From positions 71,484,136 through 71,548,135 of the forward strand of contig CM064867.1 of the NCBI GenBank assembly GCA_032719365.1: a stretch of 64,000 nucleotides of DNA, written 5' to 3'. Source of the DNA: Prinsepia uniflora. Its lineage: Eukaryota; Streptophyta; Magnoliopsida; Rosales; Rosaceae. The position numbers and the translations under genes are program-made. Under the pieces are notes generated by a model that had not been told where the DNA came from, made no database searches, and saw nothing but the letters and a program-made list of their open reading frames with translations. Shown here one piece after another: positions 25,101 through 37,224 of the stretch. Each line of letters opens with the position of its first letter. Position 1 is the stretch's first letter.

Positions 25101-25189
25101 TGTCAGGACCCGTCCCAAATCCCCTTCGTGTCAGACGGGATCAGGCGCATCCCACGTTAATCCCAGGGAATTTGGGATGGGTCTTGACA
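25101..25189. mobile_element. 89-bp mini-insertion with facing LTR termini and 5-bp target duplication
   Basis: It begins TGTCAGGACCCGTCCC and ends GGGATGGGTCTTGACA, so the two ends are inverted copies of the large-LTR family's 3' terminus (about 20 of 23 bases). It is flanked by GAAAC (25096-25100 and 25190-25194). The middle (GTGTCAGACGGGATCAGG through CCCACGTTAATCCC) matches the last ~65 bp of family LTRs. A related LTR at about 30236 reads straight through (ACGAAACGGGATCC), representing the empty site. Confidence 0.8.
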
Positions 25190-26301
25190 GAAACGATGTT
25201 TGATCGATTCGAAACTTGTCCCAAAATGTTCGTTACATCGAATAGATCATTTCACATGTTGAATTTATCCCCAACAACACCCCCACGCGCTGCCCAAAGG
25301 CGCTCCGCGTGGAGCTCAAGCGCCTAGGGACTTCATCTTCAACCTCTCGCAGACTGGCCAGTTCAAACTGGTCTCTACAACTCCGGTCCACTCGAACCGG
25401 CGGAACCGGTTCACCCCCATAACTCCCTAATTTTTCATCCATTCCAATTCCTACCTCCTAGTCTCATCATTTCCTATCGATCTATGGATTCAAAAACACG
25501 TAAAACGGCCTAGAGGATACCTATTCGAATCGAACTTCACGGCCCTATTTTCCCAGCCTATGTCCAGGTTGCACATCCGTCCTCCTCCACCCAAAATCGT
25601 CCTTACACGATCGTACAAACCTCCCAAACATCATCAAATCATCAGACATAGCCTTAAACGTCTAAAACCAAAAATCCAAAACTTTGAATCGTAAAAACTC
25701 ACTCCTGTCGTTTCCCGGCCACCGTGCACGACGGCCCCCGATCTCGCCACCGTCCAGCTCGTCTTGACCTCCTCTCCCTTTTTCATTCACGGTTCATGTT
25801 CAACAGGTGAGGTTGAGGGGTGTTTGTGAGGGATAGAGTTGCACGGTTTATGGGTTTCGAGTTGGTTTGAACGAATGGAACAGATGATGAAGGAATGTGC
25901 ATGTATGTGTGTCTATGGGCAATGGTTTGGTAACACTTGTCACTCATCCATTGGGCCTGAGAAAATATTGGGCCCACATCAGACAAAACAAAGTCAACTA
26001 CCTCGTAAAATGTGTCGCCGTAAATAATTCCTCAGACTTTCCGTGACCCATAACTTTCCTGTCGAACATCCGATTTCGACGTGCCGCCTGTCTATGGACT
26101 CGTATCAACCCGATCTATGTAACAGTCCTCAGCCCTCGGGCATCGGACCTCTTAGGTCAAAAGTTAATTTTTTACCCTCGTTTAGGGGTAAAATCATAAT
26201 TTCACCCTAAACGTCAGATAATCATCAACAAATCCCCGATTAGCCTCACTAATCCATAATTAGTCTTAATTAATCCTTAAAATCGGGGACGGGTCGTTAC
26301 A

Positions 26302-28365
26302 ACAGTACTTGAGCTTCAGGTCGAGACAAAACTTCGTTTTCCTAAGATCCTTCGTTTCAAAATCCAACTTCAGGTGCTTAGTTGTTTCATTGGTTTCTTC
26401 TGGAATACCAATCAATAGCAAACCTGGAACTTGTTTTCTTAAAAAAAAAACGCATGGGTATTCTTCGTTATCTCACTTTGATCAAATACTCACTTGGACG
26501 GCTATACCATATCCGTTCGGATTATCACAATCCGTAAAGTGAACGCCTCAATGAAGTAAAGAGCATGTTCTGTGGTCTGTAACTATTTGCATCAGGTATT
26601 TTAAGTCCTTCAGGAACTTTCAAACATATCTCTAATTAGATCCCCATAGAGATAAACTGTAATCACGTCCATAAGCTGCATATTCAATTTTTCTGGAAAC
26701 TACCAAACTAATAAGGTAGAAGAACGTTATGACGTTCGTTATAGGATAATACGTCTCCTCGTAATTAATCTCATGGCGTTGAGAAAAATGTGCGCCATTA
26801 AATGAATTGTACATCTCACAATCTCATCTTTCTCATTACGCTTTCTTGTGACTACCCATTTAAATCCTGCAGGTTTAATATGGGGAGGTATGTGAACTAT
26901 AGGTCCAAATACCTTCGTTTTTATCAAGGAATCTAATTCGATTTGGATTGGTTATTTCTATTTTGGCCAGTCTTCTCTACGTTGGCATTCATTGGCATTC
27001 ATTCATCAATGGAGTAAGGTTCGATTTCATTTCTAGTTATTATTTTGGTAGCTACTGCAAATACATATAAATCATTGATGATAATATCATTATGATTCCC
27101 AATCTCACATAAGCATGCATGATTTACTGAGATATTTTTATTCTCGGGAATGGGTTCAAACGTTTGAGCGTCCCTCAATGCCGTCACAGACCCATTATCC
27201 AGAATTATCTCATGAGATGGATCAGTTGATGTTTAGAAGGGATTCGATTGTTCCAAATATCCTCTTCCAGGGATAACAATCCTTCGAACCTATTAATCTA
27301 CCTTGCTTCTAGGGAGAGAAATATGACTGGTTAGCAGTCATGGACATACCTCATCCGTTTAGGACGACGCGTCCTACTGGGACGTCTATCCTTACAGGCA
27401 CATTTGCTGCAGGTATATGTGATCTCGTCACTTTGACTAAATTAGAGAAAGTGTCTAGCATATTATTAGCTACACTCTGTAAATCTAGAATTCTCCACAC
27501 TGTATTCTTACTTTGTATGGTTTGGGGATCAAAATGAGACATAGTGGGGATACTCCATATCAATTCACGTCGTTCTTTAGGAACGTTTGACATTCTTATC
27601 TCCCCCTAACGACGGGAAGACTGTCTCATCAAAGTGATTATCCGCAAATATAGCAGGAATGAGATCGCTTGACAAGGGATCTAAATAGCGTATAATGGAG
27701 AGAGATTCATAACCGACATGTATGCCCCTCCTTTGTTGAGGTCTCATATGTGTACGTTGTGGCGACACAATTGGCACATAACTGCACACCCAGAAATGCT
27801 TAAGTACGAAACATATGGTTCATACCCAGTCACCAGTTGTAACGCAGAACATTGTGGGTGGCGTTGACCTCAACCGGACCAACATTACTACATGCAAAAT
27901 TGCATAGCGCCTTCGCATAAACTAGAAGCTTGGTGCACATTACCAAGGTTAATTAGTGTTTCTGAGAGACCATTCTGGGTGTTAACATGGGGAACCAAAT
28001 GTTCATCAGCAATCCCAAGGGGCATTCAATAGTCATCAAATTATTTCGATGTAAACTCTCTAGTATTATCGAGTCGTATAGACTATATAAGCGAATTTGG
28101 GTGGTGTGGCCCTTAATTGAATGATCTGGACTAAGAGTTTAGCAAACACAGTATGTGTGTGGACAAAAGGTAGCATGTAACCACTTTGTCAGTATCTCAA
28201 CCTAAACCATGAAAGTTTTACAAATGGTTCGCATGGTGATTGGAAAGTCCACAAATTTCCCCTTGTATTTTGTATAAGAAATGGTGGAGTCTTTATTCAT
28301 CTTTGCATATAATGGTTTAATATTCGATTTTTGATAATGAGTAAACTTGGCATAGTGTAACGACC
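26302..28365 (-). pseudogene. Copia pol remnant: integrase C-terminal part, connection and RT start
   Basis: Minus-strand frames give copia motifs in order. GCAVMCQL followed by PQRTHMRPQQR and then YLDPLSSDL and HFDETVFPSLGGD lie at 28000-27577. Next comes DLQSVANNM with KVTRSHIPAANVP (27593-27351), then the RT entry pattern FGPIVHIPPHIKPAGFKWV with VRKRNEKDEIV (26927-26739) and INYEETYYPITNV (26814-26632). The frames are separated by stops and shifts. Both ends are cut by solo LTR insertions. Confidence 0.85.
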
Positions 28366-28804
28366 CGTACCGAATTTCGGGATTAGATTAGTGACTAATT
28401 AAGGATTAGTGAGGTTAATCGATGATTAGTTGAGCGAAATCGGACGAACAAGGAAAATGACCATTTTGCCCCTAGTCGTGGGCAAAATATTAACTTTTTA
28501 ACCGGGAGGTCCGATGGTTGAGGGTCGAGGACCATTACGTAGATCGAGTCGATACGAATTCATAGACAAGTGGCACGTCGAATTCGGACGTTCGACAGAG
28601 AAGTTATGGTTCAAGGAAGTTTTGGGTCACTATTGCACGATTTACTAAATGGGGAGCTTTTGTATTCAAGTGGGCCCAGATATTTTAGGAAGGCCCAATG
28701 GATGAGTGACAAGTGTCACCCATCCATTGCACAGCCCAAACACGTTCATGCATATCACCCCTTTCATTTTTTTTGTTCTTCCCCGATCTCACCAAATGCC
28801 TTCG

Positions 28805-31723
28805 TGACACGACCCATCCCAATCCCCCCGGGATTACCATGGAATGTGACGTGCTCCCGTCTGACAAGAGGCGTCAGACAAGGGATAACCGATTGCCATT
28901 GCCCAAACGGGCTTCCAGAGTGCGTAAGGATCGATGGAGGAGGTGTGCGATGCTCAAGTCTCTGCTGCAGTCGTATCCGGAATCAACCTGAAGGGCATTA
29001 AAAACAAAAGCTGTGAGTGGACGAAAATAAACAAGTCTGTTAAAAACATTTATAAGACATTTATGCCCCTCAGTAAAATCATATGCATGCACCAAAAACC
29101 AATAATCCAATATTTATTTAGAAATAACCATTAGGGCCTTAGCCCGGAAACCAAAGCATAGTTTCAAATTCCAAAAGTCAATCCAAGAGTTATTCATCAA
29201 TCCAGTAATATTCATTTATTATTTTTCCATCTCCGGCATCCCCGATGCCTAGCGTCCTAGACGCTTGACGTTCCAGACGTCATATCTCACGGTATTAAGC
29301 AACGCGTGCTGCCCGGTGTCTCACCGGGTCCATATCTCCGACATCCCCGATGTCTGACGTCCATGACGTCCAGCAATCCTGCTCCTGGATCACTATACGG
29401 TCCGGTAGCTCCGTACAATGAGCCCTCGCAGGCAATGCACCGTGACTTCTCCAGTGTCCCCGACACTTGGAGGAGACCAGGATATAAATATCCTCATATC
29501 GAGATGGTTTTATGGAACACATTTTATTATCCATTTCCAAAATATCGCAAGGGTCCTGCCCCGAATTTCCATAAAACCGTCGTAGGTCCAAATAGTTGAA
29601 TCAAATCCGAAATAGTTTATTCAACTCCATTTTAGGGTCCCCGACCCGAAATCACATATATAAATCAACTGGGCCCCTGGCCCGATTTCATAAGTCAACT
29701 GGGCCTCTGGCCCGATTCATAAGTTAACTGGGCCCCTGGCCCGATTTCATAATTCAATTGGGCCCCTGGCCCGATTAACAAATTAACTGGGCCCCTGACC
29801 CGATTCATTTTAACAAATCCGTAACCGTTTCATGAAATCATATCCATCCATATTTATGGAAATCAGTGCAAATCCAAAAAACCTCGATTCACGTGCAAAC
29901 ACGTAAATCGCCTCGAAATGCGTGAAAACATATAAATTCACTGATATCCAAAATAAATCATATAATCACAATTATAACAATCATGAAACAGTTATGCATG
30001 CATCGAATTTATAAAACCAATGTCCACTCACAGACCGTTTAACCGAGCGCCTCGATACGCGTGCCATAGGCCTTCCCGGGCCACACCACAATCACCGGGA
30101 CTCCCAATCCTATTCAAATCACATTAGAGGATCACTAACCTCATCACTAACATTCTATCAAAGTCCCGTAATTTTCCCGAATTTTTAAGTATTTTTAAAC
30201 TGGATTTAAAACCTTCGGACATCCCGAACAATAACGAAACGGGATCCGATCGACACGAAACCAATCCCAAAATGTTCGTTACATTGTATAGGACAAAATT
30301 CATGTTGACCTTACCTCGAGATTCGTGCCCACGCGCCGTCACGCGCCACCGTGAGTGGCTGCGCGTGAAAGCCACGCGCCTGCTACAGTGACTGCTACAG
30401 TCACCACCTTCACCCGTTTGTCTGGTAAACGGGTCGAAAAGCCCGCGATAGGATCCGGTTCAATCACCCTCAATTCGATATCAATTCAATCCGTTCTTGA
30501 TCCTACAACAATCATCAATCCACTAATTTCAGTTCTGTGTCCATGATTAGCATCAACCATCGATCAATCGTGTCAACAACCCGTGATCACCCAAAACGGG
30601 TCGATCACCAAAACTCCTCCAATCCTCAACCATTATCAAATTAACTTCACAGGAAGTTAATAAGGACTAATACGAACTAATTAGCATGATTAATTGAACT
30701 CGACAATACCTCAATCGTCACAACTCAAGCTTGAGTTTTCCGGCCGTCCACCTCGTCCGTTCACGGCCCTAGGAGCTTCCAAACTTGCCCCATTTGATCT
30801 GGTTTGACTGGAAATGATCCCAGAGAACAAAATGAATCATCAATTTGCCCTGGGCTGGCCTGAAAACCGAAATTCGATATTGAACTCTTCAAAAACCAGT
30901 TTCGGGTTTTTGAACAATTCCACACCAAAATTGCTCCTTTCCTCTCATTCTCAATCCCAGAACACTTCACTCAGTCCCATAACTACATTGCCCACTGCAA
31001 TCCGCTCAATTGGGCCCTGGAAAGGCTGAACACATGTGGGAAGCACTCTGCTTTTCATCGTGCACCAGCCATAGTTAATGGCCAAATCCACCGTCCCACA
31101 CAGCCTGGCATCGCACAATGCCACTAAACAATCCATACAACCTATAAACAATAGTTTTAGGCCATCAATTTGCTCCATAAACGCACCACCCGTGCGCTGG
31201 CCATGTTCCCTCCACGATGCTACAGTAACCGTTCAAACACCCGTGAAATTACCATTCTGCCCTTGTGCAGTAAATTACCAAAATGCCCCTCACGCATCCT
31301 GACCCGTAACTCGATCATACGGACTCCGATTGATGCGTGTCGCCTGTCATTGGATTCGTATCGACGATACCTACGTAACAGTCCTTGGCCCTCGGCCATC
31401 GGACATCCCGGTCGAAAAGTCAACATTCACCCTTATATCGTCCAAATTACGAAAATGCCCCTGGACTTCCGTACATCATAACTTTCACCACGAACGTCGG
31501 AATCGAACGTGCCACCTGTCTATGAACTCGTGACGTCCCAAACTACGTCACGGTCATCGGTCAAAGTCCGTTTGACCATCCGAATGAAAAGTCAACGTTT
31601 TGCCCACGCCCAAGGGCAAAACGGTCATTTTGCACAATTCGTCCGAAATCGCTCAACTAATCCCAGATTAGTAAATCACAATTAAATATTATTAAATCCC
31701 GATATTCGGGACGGGTCGTTACA
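28805..31723 (-). mobile_element. Solo LTR, large-LTR family, reverse, nested in 28366-34019
   Basis: It begins TGACACGACCCATCCC and ends GGACGGGTCGTTACA, flanked by CTTCG (28800-28804 and 31724-31728). Length is 2,919 bp. It includes an array of GGGCCCCTGGCCCGATT-type units (about 29650-29815). Confidence 0.92.
29650..29815. repeat. Minisatellite of about 30-34 bp units in the nested solo LTR
   Basis: Five units of AACTGGGCCCCTGGCCCGATT(T)CATAAGT-like sequence, at the same relative LTR position as the array at 22010-22341 but with a different unit. Confidence 0.75.
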
Positions 31724-34019
31724 CTTCGACCATGACCAACATCCAATCCCTTCCCCCTCACTTGGTTCAACCTGAGGATGAGGCAGAGAGTGGCTGAGGA
31801 CTGAGAGGTGGCTGCAGGGAAGCCTGAACCGCCGTGGACGGCAGCGTGGAGGAGGAAACCCGACAAGGTATCAATTTGCCTTTTTTCCTTCTATTTTTTA
31901 TTTCATCCATTATGGACGGTTTTAGGTGATTGGAATGGGCTTAATAGGTTTCTAGGAGGATATTAGGAAGGTTTTGGTGGTGGTTCACGGCTAAGGAAGC
32001 TCTGGGGAGGTTTTGGAAGTTTTGAACCGTAAGGAAAGGATTGGACCGGTTTGATTTTGGGTGTTTTAGGTTGTTTAATTTATATGTTTAGGTTCCTAGG
32101 ATCAAAATAGGTAGAATGGGATTAATTAGGAAGAGAAAGGGCGAAAAATGAAGGAGGGAGGACCCCGGACCGGTCAAGCCGGTCCAGTTACAGGTTTTGG
32201 ACCGAACCGGCCGGTTCGGACCGATCTGGCCGAAAAAGATGATCCACACTGCACCAGCGCGTTGCTCCCACGCTTAGGGGATTTGGCCGGTGCGTGTGGG
32301 CACGTGGTCCACTTTCTGGGGAAGTTTCCAACATGTGAAATCATCTATTCGATGTAACGAACATTTTGGGACTGGTTTCCTGTCGATCGGACATCGTTTC
32401 GATAGGTTTCGGGGTGTCCAAAGGTTTAGGATTGACTTTAAAAATAGTTAAAAATTTCAGAAAATTACGAGGCTTTAGTGAGAGGTTAATAAGGTAGGTA
32501 GTAACCCTCTAAAGTGATTTGGACAGGTTTGGGAGTCCCAGTGACGGTGATTGGCCCGGGAGAGCCATATGACACGCGTATCGAGGCGGCAGCTCGGACG
32601 GTCTGTGAGTGGATCTTGTTTTCTAAATTGATTCATGCATAAATGTTTATTATATGTTTTAATACATGTTTTGTGATGCTATGAGTGCATTTTTGTGTGT
32701 TTACGTATTGGCACGTATTTTGAGATTTTGGCCTTATACGATGCCTATACGGGTCTGTATTTCTACGATGGTTTAAATGAAATAGTTTTGGATTTAAAAA
32801 GGATAAACTCGGGCATGAGACCTATTTGGTTTTGCCTCGAGCATGTAGCCCTATTGGTGACCTACGGGTCTGAGTCGTGGTCGCGAAGAGTGCTTTGTGT
32901 ACGGCGACGGACAATATGACGATCACCTCCGGATTGGGATGTGTTCCTTCAGGAGGGGTCACGATGTATGAATCGTTGTTAAGCAGCCACTGGAGGCTTG
33001 ACTTTGGAGTGCTGACGGTTTAGGATATCGATCGGTGATGAGTGCACCATGATCTAGAAGTGGTCGTGTCAGTTGATATATTCACGGCGACATACCGGGA
33101 TTGAGAGCGGTCCTGGACGGATGGTTGCACACATCACTATGATCGAAATCGTGACTGACCCTGAGATATCGGGTACGATTCCCAGTTGAGTCATGTGTTC
33201 GGGCACGAGGCCCAGTTACTTTACATTTGTGATTTCGGGTCGGGGACCCTAAATGGATTTCCGGATTCACGACGGTTTATGGGGACTGGGCATGAATCCC
33301 TTAAAGCGTTTTAAGGATATATATATATATATTCATATACCTGCCTTATTTGGAATGTCTCCTCCGAGGAGGGTCGTTGGCCTGGGTGGACTCCGGAGTA
33401 GTCACGGAGCACTGACTGAGTGGAGTCACCCCCGTTGGGTACCTTACTCTCAGGAGGGCTTGGATTATAACCTCAGGGAGGGTCATTGATCTACGAACAT
33501 TGACCTGGGTGGACCCTGGGAGACTTGGGCTTTGAGACCCCGGGTAGCACGCGCGTAGCTTTAGAAACCTTGACAGGATTGGTAGCATGATTTATATGTA
33601 TATACTATATGATATGTGATGTGTACAGGTTTTGAGCTGAGTCACACATGGATTTGGGCAGTGGCCCGTGTATCTGGTTTCATTTATGATTTTGGGCTAA
33701 GGCCTTGATGGTTTGGTAAATGGTTTTCGAATGCATGCATACTTTTTAGTGAAGAGTACAAATGTCTTTCGATAAAATGTTTTTATTAAATGATTTGTTT
33801 TGTCCACTCACAGCTTTTAAATGTTTTGACTGCCCTTCAGGTTGAATTCGGATACGAGATGTAGCAGAGACCGAGACATCAGATACCTCCTCCGGATCCT
33901 GGCGTACTCTGAAGCCCAAGAGGGCTAAAGTCGGAATTTTCCCTTGTCTGACACTCCGTGCCAGACGGGATCAGGGTCATCCCGCATTAATCCCGGGTGG
34001 ATTGGGACGAGTCCTGACA

Positions 34020-34335
34020 CATAGTGTTTCATTAAACACAAAGATGCCTACGAGTTAGAGGATGTTTGTGCAATATTGAGGATACGTCACATGATTACCT
34101 TGAACTGGGTGTCCCAACCAGTCATGTCTTAATGAGCAATTTCTCGTACTAGTTAGCTTCTAGCTAACTCTTAGCTAGCTTCTGCCTAGTTTTTCCAGTG
34201 TATGCTTCAGGTCATACTGATTGGAGGTTATGCAAAGGTATTCCACTTTCTTGTTATTAGTGGTTTCAATGTAATAACCGTTGGCTCAAATATCTGTAAA
34301 TCTCGACAATGTTCTTCTGGAACTTGGAGAATAAA
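34020..34335 (-). pseudogene. Copia pol remnant: pre-integrase (GAG_pre-integrs) region
   Basis: Minus-strand translation near 34300-34190 gives ANGYYIETTNNKKVEYLCIT, then HTLEKL, the pattern typical of the segment between copia protease and the integrase zinc-binding region. The copy is truncated by the solo LTR at 28366-34019 and decayed. Confidence 0.65.
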
Positions 34336-37025
34336 ATGCCTCTGTCAGACTAAAAATTTCCCCACAAACATGCATACTCAAAAATTTAATTAAATGGATC
34401 ACATGCATAAGGATATAATGTTTGTATTGAATTAAATCATATTCGAGTGAAAAACCACACTTTCGAATTCCAAAAACATAAATCACCAATTTAAGCCATA
34501 TATATATGAATGGATGAGATGTCATCCATTTCTTACTTCAGGCAAGAAGTTGTCCCTATGGCGATTAAACCGTTCTATATAAAAGACGAATCATTGCATT
34601 TAATACTTATCATGTTCGGTGAATTTAGCAAGGAATCCGCAGGTCCCCCTTTTTTCATAGCATTGCCGAAACTACAGGTTCAGTGATTAGTATGAACTAT
34701 TAGTTCATTTATAAATTTTTAGGTCATTTATAAAATTCCAATTCATTTAAACATATATACGTCTTAAATGATTACTAAAGAAACACTTATCATTTAAGGA
34801 AATTGGTAAGCAATTAATTAATGTATATAAACACTAAGGAACTTGCATGAATATATTAAGAAAATGCTTCAGGCAAGTGGCATGGCATTCTAAGTTTATT
34901 AGGGTGGTTCAGTTAGACCAGTTTGACTAGATCAGTTTGGATTAACCCGATGACCTATGTAACCATTTTGGGTTTGATTCTCAGCCTTCTGGGCTAATTT
35001 TATTTTCTTATTACATATAGCCTTCTGGGCCTACATGAACGAAAATGAGAAGGTGTTTTATTCCTCTTTTAATAAGAAATATGAAATTATTATTGGAGTT
35101 CACAACTGATAATTGTAAATTACAAATAAAGACAATTACAATCAAATTTGGACTACAAAATGGCCATCCATTATAAACATTATCTTTGATTGGTCTGTTG
35201 GACCATCATCACCATATTTGACTTTAGCATTGATTATCCATGATCAGAGTAACCCATATTCATGTTCCTTTTCTTTTCGCCCGATCATTATCATGTACAA
35301 CCTCAAAAGATGCAACCCACATTCATGTTGCATGCTTGATTGCAACAAGCATGCATGTTCATATATATTTTTTAAAAACCCGGAAAGTGGAAAGGGAAAT
35401 TCAGTTTTTTTTTTCCGGCATGTTAGGCCTTCGGTCATGAACTAGGGCCTTCTGGGCTGCCCAACCGTATTTTCCTTCTCGGTCGAGTACTATCTGGGCT
35501 CACCTTTTGGGCTGAGCCAAGGGGGAAAACAGTTTTTTTTTTTCTTGTGAGGCCTGTTGGGTCTGGTACAAAATTTTGGCCTTCTGAGCCTGAGTTTGGG
35601 TTGCATACCTGCATGGGCCACCATTTTTTTCTTTCTTTTGTGTGGGCTTTTGGAAACCCCAATATCAAAGGCAACAAAAAAAAAACGGTGGCCTCTGCAG
35701 CTAATAATTAATTTGCTTGCACTCGTGCCTCTTCTGGGTGGCTTATGTGAAAGAGTGGGAAAAATTTCACTGTTGTCCCACACCAGTCTCAAGTGGCAAG
35801 CACAAAATTTCACAACATTCAATTGACTAATCATGAATTAACATGTTTGATGTGCAATCAATTGGTTTATGCACATAGTTGATTTTTTATCGAATTCAAT
35901 TGAATGATCGTGGTCTCCATTCTTCTACTATTCTTTAATCGTTCAATCAATTGGTTTATACACAACCGTGAATGCCCATGTTTCATGTTTGTGTAATGCA
36001 TATAATCATCTAATCCTCATCATACTCATATATCATCATATGATCTCATATCATCATTCATGTTATAATCATGACATCCATGGCATATTCATCATCATAT
36101 ATTAACATATATATATATATATATATATCATGACATATGACACTGAAGAAACTAGCATCGAACATATGGTGACACCCTACCGAAGAAAACATAGTGCCTT
36201 ATTTGGTCATTCTCCACCGAATATACCTCAGGTATTCGGTCATTCCAAACCGAAGAGACCATTTAGCTTGGTGAGACACGTCGCTTGGTTGTGGAGAGGA
36301 GACGATCGGTGGGTGGAGTTCGACGAACTCCTTGCCGTCGCGGTGGGGTGCGATTCAAACTATTTTGTGGTTCGCGTCGTCTCTCTTGTCCAAGCCCCAA
36401 AATTGGAAACCCAGAATGAGACCCTTGACGAATTCCTGATCCCATGTATTGAGCTCGTCCTCGTCAGCGCAATCATTCTTGATCATATGCTTTATGGTCC
36501 AGGACTCGAGAGCCACGACTTCATTAACCTCGATGGACTCGAGGTCAGAGCTCTTGAGGGTGATCTTCATGGAGGAAGACGACATGATGATGATGATGAA
36601 GTCAAAATGACGCCTCTTTAGGTATCTCTGGAAAATGCGAAGGCAAAAGAGAGAGAGAGAGAGTGACAGACATCGACCAGGGACATCGACCAATTTGGCT
36701 TCCTTCTCGGTAGCGCCATGTGCACTGGGAAATTGGGGAAGAAAAGACAAAATCTAAGATGGGAATTAGGGATTTCTCTGATCTTCACCATACAAAAGCA
36801 AAATTTGATGTTTTTTCTTTGGATGTCGGCAGTGAACAAAATCTAGGGTACGGAGGATTTTGGGCTTTTTTTTCAATTGGGATTTGAAGTTAGAAGAAAA
36901 AAAAAATCTCTAGGTTACAAAACAGGGTAAGGCCAGAATGTTTTTCTCCATGAACAACAGGAAAAAAACCAAATGTTCAGGATTTCTGGAATTTTTCTCA
37001 ACAGATTAGAGTCGTGCTGATAATG
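34336..37025 (-). other. 5' internal region of the copia element, decayed, with captured sequence
   Basis: No recognisable gag. The segment contains scattered copies of GCCTTCTGGGC-like motifs (about 34987-35590), AT microsatellites near 36106-36128, and the SKP1-like fragment at 36424-36585. It is longer than a copia leader plus gag would need, which suggests inserted foreign DNA. Confidence 0.5.
36424..36585 (-). pseudogene. SKP1-like gene fragment
   Basis: A 54-residue minus-strand stretch starts MSSSSMKITLKSSD and continues through VALESWTIKHMI and NDCAD, matching the conserved N-terminus of plant SKP1 (ASK) proteins, the adaptor subunit of SCF ubiquitin ligases. It then jumps to ELNTWDQEFVK, which in SKP1 comes about 35 residues later, so an internal segment is missing. 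The rest of the SKP1 C-terminal domain is absent and the frame continues into unrelated sequence to 36355. It sits between the 5' LTR and pol of the copia element. It is a pseudogene fragment, either captured by the retrotransposon or inserted independently. Confidence 0.8.
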
Positions 37026-37224
37026 TGTTGCGAAACATATGAAACAGATGAGATGGAGGCTTGAATCAGTATATTCATCTCATTAGCTAACTAACCCTTT
37101 ATATAAAAGTAGGGTTAGGATTTAGTACAAAGTATAAGATTACTTATTTACCCCCTTTACAAATGACTAAACTACCCTTCATAATTTTACATAAATAGTC
37201 ATACACTTTAATATATTTACAACA
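37026..37224 (-). repeat. 5' LTR of the copia element (199 bp)
   Basis: It begins TGTTGCGAAAC and ends TTTACAACA. It pairs with 18867-19083 and shares the TTAAG target duplication. On the minus strand it is followed by CATTATCAGCACGAC (37025-37011), the likely PBS. Confidence 0.88.

Larger units (their letters stand above)
21033..26301 (-). mobile_element. Solo LTR, large-LTR family, reverse, carrying two nested insertions
   Basis: It begins TGACATGACCCG and ends GGTCGTTACA, with near-matching target repeats ATAGT (21028-21032) and ACAGT (26302-26306). Removing the nested LTR (22342-24676) and the mini-insertion (25101-25189) leaves about 2.84 kb, a normal LTR length for the family. It contains a degenerate tandem array at about 22010-22341. 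It interrupts the RT region of the copia element. Confidence 0.85.
28366..34019 (+). mobile_element. Solo LTR, large-LTR family, forward, with a head-on nested solo LTR
   Basis: It begins TGTAACGACCCG and ends GAGTCCTGACA, flanked by CATAG (28361-28365 and 34020-34024). Subtracting the nested LTR at 28805-31723 leaves about 2.73 kb. It carries the family inverted repeat near 28698-28723. It interrupts copia between the pre-integrase region and integrase. Confidence 0.92.
18867..37224 (-). mobile_element. Ty1/copia LTR retrotransposon, decayed and multiply interrupted
   Basis: LTRs at 18867-19083 (3') and 37026-37224 (5') are flanked by the target duplication TTAAG (18862-18866 and 37225-37229). 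On the minus strand the 5' LTR is followed by CATTATCAGCACGAC, the probable primer-binding site, and the 3' LTR is preceded by the polypurine tract CCAAGGGGGAG. Pol remnants occur in copia order along the minus strand: pre-integrase (about 34330-34100), integrase C-terminal part (28000-27577), connection and RT start (27187-26632), RT end and linker (20760-20690). All are full of stops and shifts. Insertions splitting it are 19846-20415, 21033-26301 and 28366-34019. The LTRs differ by about 18 sites in 199 bp, so it is much older than the Tat element. Confidence 0.9.
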
